Shown: positions 7,017 through 13,896 of the stretch, in pieces | Position numbering within the stretch: the stretch's first letter is position 1 | Layout: every line of letters begins with the position of its first letter | The notes under the pieces: model-generated | Told to the model about the DNA's origin: nothing | The model's input: the letters and a program-made list of their open reading frames with translations, nothing else | Database searches by the model: none | Made by a program: the position numbers and the translations under genes | Source of the DNA: Muribaculaceae bacterium | GTDB taxonomy: Bacteria > Bacteroidota > Bacteroidia > Bacteroidales > Muribaculaceae | DNA length: 64,000 bases | Assembly: GCA_017391675.1 (NCBI GenBank) | Contig: JAFOXR010000029.1 | Span: 1-64,000 of the forward strand | Direction: 5' to 3'

Positions 7017-8723
7017 ATGAAGAAGAGATTTTCAATATTGATATTGTCGGGAATGGTAGCTGTGGGTACAGCCTTTTCAGCCACCAAGCAAAATATATTG
7101 ACCGTTAGGGAATCGTTCCCTGACAGCACAACCGTTTATCCTGAAAGTTTTGAAACTGATACTGAGAAACTGCTGCAGAACTGGTATGTGCAGAACTATA
7201 CTATTCTTGACGAAGAAGTAGAGAGCAAGTCAAGCAATGAAGTTTCGGAAGAGGAATACATAAAGCGATTAAGCCGGATTCCTGCAACGATAGAGATGCC
7301 TTACAATCAAGAAGTGCGCAAATACATTGATATGTATGTGAACCGTCGCCGTACAATGGTGGAGGCCATGTTGGGAATGAGCTTGTACTATATGCCTATC
7401 TTTGAACAGGCACTTGAACAGGAAGGTATGCCACTTGAACTCAAGTATTTGCCTATTGTGGAATCGGCACTGGATCCAGTTGCTAAATCGCGTGTAGGCG
7501 CTGCAGGATTGTGGCAGTTCATGATAAAGACAGGTAAGGGCTTGGGACTTGAGATAAATTCTTTGGTAGATGAACGCCTTGACCCATACAAATCATCGGT
7601 AAAAGCAGCTAAGTATCTTAAGCAACTCTATAATATTTACAAGGACTGGTCGCTTGCAATCGCAGCTTATAACTGCGGACCGGGAAAGGTGAACCAGGCA
7701 CTGCGCCGTGCAGGAGGTTCAGGAAAGGATTACTGGCAGATATATGCGTTCCTGCCTAAGGAAACGCGTGGTTATGTGCCTGCGTTTATCGCGGCGAATT
7801 ATGTGATGACATATTTCAAGAAGCACAATATAAGTCCTGCATTGGCAAAGAAGCCTATACTTGTTGATACCGTGCAGGTGACCCGACGCATACATTTCAA
7901 CCAGATATCAAGTGTGCTGGATATCCCGGTAGAAGCATTGCGTGTTCTTAACCCTCAATATCGTAAAGATGTGATACCAGGCAATGTGCGTCCTTATACA
8001 CTTGCATTGCCATCGCAGCAGATTTACAGTTTCTTGATGAGTGAGGACAGCATTGTTAGCAAGAACGCCTCTAAATATCAGCCTCGTTTGGTTGTTGAGC
8101 CGCAGATGACACAAGTTGCATCAGATGAAGGTGGCGAGTATGAATGGGAAACAAAGACTGTGACTAAGATTCACAAGGTGCGCAGAGGTGAAACTCTAGG
8201 AGGCATTGCAGCTAAGTATAAAACAACCGTTAGCGCAATAAAGAAAGCTAATGGAATGCGTAATAATAATATTGGCGTAGGCAAACGGCTGAAAATCAAG
8301 ACAACAGAGCGTGTGAAGGTTTATAAGCCGGCTGCTGAAGAAACTCCCGAAGAATTGGCTGCAGCCGACAGCCTTGCTCTTGAGGCTGCAATTGCGGGAG
8401 CTAACGAAGAGGAAGTGAAGAAGGAAACACCAGCTCCTAAGAAAAAGCCTGAGCCTAAAAAGCGAGAAGAAAAGAAGAAGGCTGAAACCAAGAGCAAGAC
8501 TAAGTCAAAGAAGCAATCGGCTTCATCGGGCACTCATGTCGTGAAATCGGGCGAATCGTTATATGTGATTGCCGAGCGTCATGGTATCACAGTGAATGAA
8601 CTTAAACGCGCTAATTCACTTTCAAATAATAAAATTAAGCCTGGTCAGAAACTGACAATACCTAAGAAGAAAAAGTCGGGTAACACTTCTAGATCTAAAG
8701 CGAAATCAAGCCGTAAAAGATAA
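7017..8723 (+). CDS. Membrane-bound lytic transglycosylase MltD-like, two LysM domains
   Basis: A 568-residue murein-cleaving enzyme of the periplasm. It has a signal peptide (about 1-21), an SLT lysozyme-like domain (about 130-300) with the catalytic Glu149 in LPIVESALDP, and the GAAGLWQFM and IAAYNCGPGKV motifs of family 1 transglycosylases. A first LysM repeat lies at about 384-428 and a second at about 506-551, separated by a low-complexity Lys/Glu/Pro linker. It would release 1,6-anhydro-muropeptides during wall remodelling. It is the last gene of the parAB unit and ends at a strong terminator. Confidence 0.92.
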   Translation: MKKRFSILILSGMVAVGTAFSATKQNILTVRESFPDSTTVYPESFETDTEKLLQNWYVQNYTILDEEVESKSSNEVSEEEYIKRLSRIPATIEMPYNQEVRKYIDMYVNRRRTMVEAMLGMSLYYMPIFEQALEQEGMPLELKYLPIVESALDPVAKSRVGAAGLWQFMIKTGKGLGLEINSLVDERLDPYKSSVKAAKYLKQLYNIYKDWSLAIAAYNCGPGKVNQALRRAGGSGKDYWQIYAFLPKETRGYVPAFIAANYVMTYFKKHNISPALAKKPILVDTVQVTRRIHFNQISSVLDIPVEALRVLNPQYRKDVIPGNVRPYTLALPSQQIYSFLMSEDSIVSKNASKYQPRLVVEPQMTQVASDEGGEYEWETKTVTKIHKVRRGETLGGIAAKYKTTVSAIKKANGMRNNNIGVGKRLKIKTTERVKVYKPAAEETPEELAAADSLALEAAIAGANEEEVKKETPAPKKKPEPKKREEKKKAETKSKTKSKKQSASSGTHVVKSGESLYVIAERHGITVNELKRANSLSNNKIKPGQKLTIPKKKKSGNTSRSKAKSSRKR

Positions 8724-8729
8724 TATGAT

Positions 8730-8763
8730 AACGGAGCAGCATTTAATTGTTGCTCCGTTTTTG
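8730..8763 (+). terminator. Terminator of the parAB-mltD unit
   Basis: A 9-bp stem (8730-8738 with 8751-8759) is followed by T5, seven bases after the mltD-like stop. Confidence 0.85.
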
Positions 8764-8861
8764 ATTTCTTAATAAAAAATAATGAGGTAGAGGGTTTTGT
8801 GCTTTATTTGTAAATAAAATCAAAACATTATTAATCAATACCAAATATTTGCCGTTACGAA

Positions 8862-8892
8862 TTGATTCTTCGGGAAATGAAATATATATTTG
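8862..8892 (+). promoter_or_regulatory. Promoter of the TonB-C protein / helicase unit
   Basis: TTG at 8862-8864, then a 20-base spacer, then TATATTTG at 8885-8892: a full match to the Bacteroidetes TTG-N19-21-TAnnTTTG promoter. Confidence 0.65.
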
Positions 8893-8949
8893 TGGCGGAA
8901 ATGATTGTAATGCCTCAAGAATAGGGGTATTATGATGAAATGAAACACA

Positions 8950-9393
8950 ATGTTGAATACGCTTTATAGGTACATATTTGTGGCAATGGTAGGAATGCTT
9001 GCTTTATCGGCTACTGGTCAAGTGCGCCGGATAAAGTTATGTAATCCTTCTAATCGTGCGCAGGCAGCTTATGTTGATGTGTATGATTATGATTTTGTTG
9101 ATGAGCAACCGCAGTTCCCTGGAGGAGAACGCGGACTTGTGAATTTCATCAATAAGACACGAGAATATCCATACAAGGCTTATGAAGCAGGTATTGAAGG
9201 CCGAGTGCTTTGCGGGTTCATTATCAACATAGATGGCTCGGTGAGCAATATTATGGTACTGAAAGGCTGTAGTCCGGAACTGAACCGTGAGGCTGTGAGA
9301 GTAATAAGCGAGATGCCTAAGTGGAAAGCTGGTAAAATGGATAACAAGCATGTGCCAGTGCTGTATGTTCTTCCTGTAGTGTTCCGTCTGTAA
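8950..9393 (+). CDS. Secreted TonB C-terminal domain protein
   Basis: A 147-residue protein with an N-terminal signal sequence (about 1-23, ending SATGQ) and a TonB C-terminal fold (about 50-147). The motifs PQFPGGERGLVNFI, EGRVLCGFIINIDGSVSNIMVLKGCSPELNREAVRVI and a final PVVFRL strand are typical of the short TonB-C proteins common in Bacteroidetes. It lacks the transmembrane anchor plus Pro-rich periplasmic region of a true TonB, so energy transduction is doubtful. A helicase gene follows after seven bases, apparently in the same transcript though unrelated in function. Confidence 0.85.
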   Translation: MLNTLYRYIFVAMVGMLALSATGQVRRIKLCNPSNRAQAAYVDVYDYDFVDEQPQFPGGERGLVNFINKTREYPYKAYEAGIEGRVLCGFIINIDGSVSNIMVLKGCSPELNREAVRVISEMPKWKAGKMDNKHVPVLYVLPVVFRL

Positions 9394-9400
9394 ATGTAGT

Positions 9401-10822
9401 ATGAACGAAAAGGAAGACCGAATGAGGGCTTTCGGCAAAATGATTCTATCCCATTTGCCGTATACGCCTAATAAGGAGCAGAATCTGTTGATTGCCGCTC
9501 TTTCTTTTTTTTGTACCGCTTCCGAGGACGATTCTGTTATGCTGATAAATGGATATGCCGGTACAGGAAAAACATCACTCACAGGAGCCTTGGTGAAAGC
9601 CCTGGCCGATGAACGCAGAAAGGCTGTACTGCTAGCACCTACTGGTCGTGCTGCAAAAGTATTTTCGGAATACTCGGGGCATTCGGCATATACAATTCAT
9701 AGAAAAATCTATCGTCAAAAGAGCTACTCGCCAGAGTATGGCAATTTCCAACTGGCTGAAAACAAACACACCGATACATTCTTTATCGTTGATGAAGCAT
9801 CAATGATTCCAAACAGCTCTACTGAAGGAGCCGCATTTGGTACTGGTTGTCTGCTTGATGACCTTATTCATTATGTATATAGTGGCGTTAGATGCCGATT
9901 GATTCTGCTTGGTGATAATGCACAGCTCCCTCCTGTGGGATTTGCCGATAGCCCGGCGCTGAGTATAGAACAGCTGCGCAGTTATGGATTGAAAGTATAT
10001 GTGCAGTATCTTACCCAGACTGCTCGCCAGGCTGAAGAGTCAGGAATATTGCATAATGCAACAATACTGAGGTGCAATATGGAACAAAAGGTGCTTGCAA
10101 AACCTATACTGCATCTGGCCGGTTGTGAAGATGTTGAAGTGCTGTCAAGTGAATATCTCATCGAAAAGATAAGCGATTGCTACGACCATGACGGACTGAA
10201 TGAAACAATCGTTATTACTCGTTCCAATAAACGGGCTACAATGTTCAATGCGGGAATCCGTAATCAGATTCTTTATCGTGAAGACGAACTGGTGAGCGGT
10301 GACATGCTGCTGGTGGCAAAGAATAATTACTACTGGAGTGAAGCCTATGAGGAACTTGATTTCATCGCAAATGGAGATGTTGCCAGGGTGAGTCGTGTGA
10401 GAGGGGAAACCAAGGCGTATGGATTCAGGTTTGCCGATGTAACATTGGAATTTCCCGACCATAATGTTGAAGTTGATGCAAAAGTGATATTAGATGGGTT
10501 GTTCAGTGATTCTCCTGCCCTTAATAGGGAACAGAATGAACGGCTCTTCACTGAGATTTATATGGAACTTGAGGGGGATAAGCGCACACGATACAAGGCT
10601 TTGAAGCAGAATCCGTTCTATAATGCCCTACAAGTGAAGTATGCCTACACCGTTACTTGCCATAAGGCGCAAGGCGGTCAATGGAGCAATGTGTTTATAG
10701 ATATGGGTTATATCCCTGAAGAAGCATTTACTTCACTTGATTTTTACCGGTGGCTATATACAGCCATTACTCGAGCACGCAAGCGAGTGTACCTTATTAA
10801 TTATCCCTTGCGTTACGAATGA
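9401..10822 (+). CDS. RecD/PIF1-like superfamily 1 DNA helicase
   Basis: A 473-residue SF1B helicase. Walker A is GYAGTGKTS (residues 51-59), Walker B is FFIVDEASM (about 126-134), and motif III (LILLGDNAQLPPVG) follows. The C-terminal UvrD_C_2 region has YTVTCHKAQGGQW near 413-425 and WLYTAITRARKRVYLIN near 451-467. It lacks the N-terminal extension of RecD2 and no recB/recC homologue is adjacent, so it is a stand-alone repair or replication helicase. It ends two bases from the convergent gene on the other strand. Confidence 0.9.
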   Translation: MNEKEDRMRAFGKMILSHLPYTPNKEQNLLIAALSFFCTASEDDSVMLINGYAGTGKTSLTGALVKALADERRKAVLLAPTGRAAKVFSEYSGHSAYTIHRKIYRQKSYSPEYGNFQLAENKHTDTFFIVDEASMIPNSSTEGAAFGTGCLLDDLIHYVYSGVRCRLILLGDNAQLPPVGFADSPALSIEQLRSYGLKVYVQYLTQTARQAEESGILHNATILRCNMEQKVLAKPILHLAGCEDVEVLSSEYLIEKISDCYDHDGLNETIVITRSNKRATMFNAGIRNQILYREDELVSGDMLLVAKNNYYWSEAYEELDFIANGDVARVSRVRGETKAYGFRFADVTLEFPDHNVEVDAKVILDGLFSDSPALNREQNERLFTEIYMELEGDKRTRYKALKQNPFYNALQVKYAYTVTCHKAQGGQWSNVFIDMGYIPEEAFTSLDFYRWLYTAITRARKRVYLINYPLRYE

Positions 10823-10824
10823 AA

Positions 10825-11262
10825 TCATTTTTTAGGCTTGCGCAGGTGCAAGCCGTTGAAAGAGAATGGAAGAATTGATACTGCTGTAGAGGCTAAAGCT
10901 GCAATGAGCAATCCGTAACCTATGTTGAATCCGTAGCCCAATCCTGTGATGCTGAAGATTTGAGGGTTCTCAGCGCATGTGAAATCGTATGCTATATGAT
11001 AGAAATAAAGCCCTGATATAATGCATAGGGCAGTAGCAATGCCCCAAACTCTGCTTTTCAGACAATTGAATAGGATTCCTCCAAAGCATGCCAGGAAAGG
11101 AAGTGTGGCAAATGACTTGCTGTATATTGCCTCAATATTGGAAATTACTTCAGAAGTATATTTTAAGCCAGTCCATTCTCCCTCAAAAGATAATTCGTAG
11201 AATGGGAAGAACGAGTAGCAAATTATAGATGCTACAAGAAGAGCGTTTGTTATGGGTTTCAT
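10825..11262 (-). CDS. Small four-helix membrane protein, unknown
   Basis: I do not recognise the family. The 145-residue product has about four hydrophobic segments: near residues 5-24, 52-68, 72-90 and 108-132, with a short basic C-terminus (LHLRKPKK). A polar loop with Glu/Trp lies between helices 1 and 2. It converges on the helicase gene with a two-base gap and no terminator between them, and no other gene shares its strand nearby. Inner-membrane location is inferred. Regular codon use supports a real gene. Confidence 0.6.
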   Translation of the reverse strand: MKPITNALLVASIICYSFFPFYELSFEGEWTGLKYTSEVISNIEAIYSKSFATLPFLACFGGILFNCLKSRVWGIATALCIISGLYFYHIAYDFTCAENPQIFSITGLGYGFNIGYGLLIAALASTAVSILPFSFNGLHLRKPKK

Positions 11263-11396
11263 CGATATCCAGTTTTATGCGAAATTACGAATTATATGCC
11301 GACGAATGCATGTTATTAAGTTTTTTTATGTCAATTCATGTGCTTTTTGTGCGTTTTTTTGTCCTATATTGATTAAAATATGCTGCAAAGAGTGAT

Positions 11397-11427
11397 TTGC
11401 TTTTTAGGCCTAGTTATTGTAACTTTG
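11397..11427 (+). promoter_or_regulatory. Promoter of DUF3822-rsmD
   Basis: TTG at 11397-11399, a 20-base spacer and TAACTTTG at 11420-11427, about 20 bases before the start codon. Confidence 0.7.
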
Positions 11428-11446
11428 CGTTAAATTCCATATTAAC

Positions 11447-12283
11447 ATGAGCAGTTTGTCCAATAGTACCCAAGATATAGATATCCGGAATCCAGAACTC
11501 TGGACACTGGTGATTCGTCTTGACGAGACTTCCTTGAAATTCATTTTGTACTGTGAGGAGGAAGAGAACTCCTTGATAAGCAGAGAACTCCATCTTGATG
11601 ATAAGGCAGGAGATTATCTGAAGGCTTTGGAGAACTGTGTGTATGACAATCCAGTTCTTATTCAGGATTATAAGCAGGTAGCAGTGTCAGTACATTCAAG
11701 CCGTTTTGTGATACTTCCAGCCGAAGCCGGAGATGAAGATACAATGCTGGATATAATGGATTATATGTATGCCGATGATAATTGCGACTCTGTGCAATGT
11801 GATTTGGAAGGAGGTAAAACCTCGGTAGCGTTTTCAGTGCCTAGAGGCGTGGTAGCATTTCTTCAGCGTACATTCAATATGCCTAAAATTGTTCACAGCC
11901 TGGTACCTTTATGCTTGTATTCCGCCAAGAAAAGTGAAAAAAGCGGAATCACGAAGATGTATGCCCATGTGTGCAATGATTGCCTTGATGTGTGCGTGTT
12001 CCGTAAAGGAGAGCTCATGTTAGCTAATACATTCAAGCTGCGTGATGTTGAGGAAGCGTCGTTTTATCTGCTGAATGTTTGGCAGAGTCTGGGATTAGAT
12101 GTGATGACCGATGAATTGCAGCTTAGTGCCGATAAGTCGGTAAGAGATGTGCTTACGCCACAGCTGCGCAAATATATCACTTATGTAATGCCTATTATAT
12201 TCCCGGCTTCGGCCGTGAAAATAGGTCAAGATGCAATGAAAGCACCTTTTGATTTAATATTATTATCACAATGCGTATTATAA
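11447..12283 (+). CDS. DUF3822 family protein
   Basis: A 278-residue protein matching the Bacteroidetes DUF3822 family, recognised by the N-terminal LWTLVIRLDETSLKFILY segment and by its position directly before rsmD. It resembles an actin-like/ASKHA fold of pilus-assembly ATPase relatives, but no catalytic residues can be named. No signal peptide or membrane span, so probably cytoplasmic. Its last 13 bases overlap the start of rsmD, which implies translational coupling. Function unknown. Confidence 0.8.
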   Translation: MSSLSNSTQDIDIRNPELWTLVIRLDETSLKFILYCEEEENSLISRELHLDDKAGDYLKALENCVYDNPVLIQDYKQVAVSVHSSRFVILPAEAGDEDTMLDIMDYMYADDNCDSVQCDLEGGKTSVAFSVPRGVVAFLQRTFNMPKIVHSLVPLCLYSAKKSEKSGITKMYAHVCNDCLDVCVFRKGELMLANTFKLRDVEEASFYLLNVWQSLGLDVMTDELQLSADKSVRDVLTPQLRKYITYVMPIIFPASAVKIGQDAMKAPFDLILLSQCVL

Positions 12284-12825
12284 GAGGTAAATATGGCAGA
12301 AGACGGTTTGATGTTCCAAGTAATATCACAGCCCGTCCTACTACCGATTTTGCGAGAGAGAACATTTTCAATGTACTTGAAAATCTTATTGATTTTGAAG
12401 GAGCAGAAGCATTGGATCTTTTTGCCGGCACTGGAGCTATAAGTTTTGAGTTCCTGTCGCGAGGCTGTGCTCATGTGACATGTGTTGAAAAGGCAGCAAC
12501 GCAGTTCAACTTTATCAAGAAAGTGAAAGAACGGCTGCGTGACGATAATCTGATAATGGTGAGAGGCGATGTGTTCCGCTTTGTGGAAACTTCGGCGCGG
12601 AAATATGACATTATATTTGCCGATCCGCCATATGATCTTCCCGATTTCTCCGAGGTGCCCGAACGCATATTGTCATCAAAGATGCTGAAGGAGGATACTA
12701 TTATAGTAATAGAACACTCCAAGAAATACGATTTTTCTCACTTGCCGCATTTCTATGAGCATAGAGAGTATGGTAGCGTAAACTTTTCTATCTTCAGAAT
12801 GGATAGTGATGCCGATGAGGAATGA
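12271..12825 (+). CDS. rsmD: 16S rRNA (guanine966-N2)-methyltransferase RsmD
   Basis: A 184-residue SAM-dependent methyltransferase. The N-terminal MRIIRGKYGRRRFDVP resembles RsmD, the SAM-binding loop is ALDLFAGTGAISFEFLSRG (about 48-66), and the catalytic N6/N2-type motif is FADPPYD (about 115-121). It methylates G966 of 16S rRNA late in 30S assembly. Its start lies inside the end of the DUF3822 gene. The length matches the family. Confidence 0.92.
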   Translation: MRIIRGKYGRRRFDVPSNITARPTTDFARENIFNVLENLIDFEGAEALDLFAGTGAISFEFLSRGCAHVTCVEKAATQFNFIKKVKERLRDDNLIMVRGDVFRFVETSARKYDIIFADPPYDLPDFSEVPERILSSKMLKEDTIIVIEHSKKYDFSHLPHFYEHREYGSVNFSIFRMDSDADEE

Positions 12826-12877
12826 AAAGAAGTCTCCGAACAAGTAAACCTAATTGCTAACCAAAATATCATAACTT

Positions 12878-13792
12878 ATGAAGGGTATAAGTGTTCAGTC
12901 TCCATCGGCTGTATCAAGGTGGAAAGGGATAATAGCCGGTATACTTGGAGCCGGATTTTTCGGATTCATACCAGTGTTCAGTAAACCGGTGTTGGAGGCA
13001 GGTTTGTCTCCCACATGCTTGCTATTCTATCGTTTTGCTATAGCTTCGCTAATAATAGCCTTGATGCTTGGGGTAAAACGCCAGCCGATAAGTTTGCCGC
13101 GTGACTGCTGGAAGTGCATGGGGCTTATAGCCATATTCTATTGCTTTTCAGGCGGATTGCTGGTGCTGGGTTTCAAGTATATGAGTGGAGGCGTGACCGA
13201 AGTGCTTCATTTTACTTATCCTATATGGGTGATGCTCATTCTGCTCTGTTTCTTTAAGGAGAAAATAAGAGTGTCGAGCGCTATCGCTATTATAATTGCC
13301 ATAGTGGGCATTTATTGTCTGGGAGTGCTTGGCGGAACCGAGGCATTCATGCCTGGAGCTAACCGTGTGGCAGGAGTTGTGATAGTTGTCGCTTCGGGGT
13401 TGGCTTGCGGCTCGTATATAGTGGCTATTAATAAAAGCAATGCTCGAAAACTTTCGTCAATGACACTTACATTCTGGATGCTTTCGCTCAGTGCGTTGAT
13501 TTTTCTGGTAGTGAGCGTAGCAGGAGGAAGCTTTGAGGTGGTGACCGATGGAACTATGATTGCCAATCTTGCCGGACTGGCTCTTGTGGCAACTGTCCTT
13601 AGCAATTTCTTCCAAGTATATTCGATAAAATATATAGGATCCACTCAAGCTGCTATACTTGGAGCTGTTGAACCAGCGACAGGAGTAGTGATGTGCATAA
13701 TTCTTTTTGATGAAACGCTGAATGTGCCTATAGTAGCAGGTATCGCCCTTATATTCGCTGCGGTGATGATAGTGGTGACGAGAAATAAATGA
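12878..13792 (+). CDS. EamA/DMT-superfamily transporter
   Basis: A 304-residue inner-membrane protein with about ten hydrophobic segments arranged as two EamA repeats. The first begins at GIIAGILGAGFFGFIPVFSKP, the second near ANRVAGVVIVVASGLACG, and the C-terminal GAVEPATGVVMCIILFDETL motif is typical of the drug/metabolite transporter superfamily. Substrate cannot be inferred. It follows rsmD by 52 bases and may be read through from that transcript. No terminator was seen after it. Confidence 0.88.
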   Translation: MKGISVQSPSAVSRWKGIIAGILGAGFFGFIPVFSKPVLEAGLSPTCLLFYRFAIASLIIALMLGVKRQPISLPRDCWKCMGLIAIFYCFSGGLLVLGFKYMSGGVTEVLHFTYPIWVMLILLCFFKEKIRVSSAIAIIIAIVGIYCLGVLGGTEAFMPGANRVAGVVIVVASGLACGSYIVAINKSNARKLSSMTLTFWMLSLSALIFLVVSVAGGSFEVVTDGTMIANLAGLALVATVLSNFFQVYSIKYIGSTQAAILGAVEPATGVVMCIILFDETLNVPIVAGIALIFAAVMIVVTRNK

Positions 13793-13817
13793 TTTTCAGA
13801 ATGTTAATTATGCCTAA

Positions 13818-13851
13818 TTGTAGGTAGTTTAGTAAATATTTACTAAATTTG
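13818..13851 (+). promoter_or_regulatory. Amylase promoter with overlapping 20-bp palindrome
   Basis: A perfect 20-bp palindrome occupies 13828-13847 (half-site TTTAGTAAAT). Its right end overlaps the -7 element TAAATTTG at 13844-13851. A TTG lies at 13818-13820, but the 23-base spacer is longer than usual. The start codon is 45 bases downstream of the -7 element. A dimeric repressor bound here would occlude the polymerase; the regulator is unknown. Confidence 0.6.
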
Positions 13852-13896
13852 CACGCATGAACCTATGACGGACTAAACTATTAAAACTATATTTAT

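Noticed and set aside
9037-9582. 181-codon minus-strand frame across the TonB-C and helicase genes
   Set aside because: Covers the ends of two well-supported genes; no domain recognised.
10822-10865. Hairpin just after the helicase stop as a terminator
   Set aside because: The T-run precedes the hairpin on the + strand, and the hairpin lies inside the coding end of the convergent gene.
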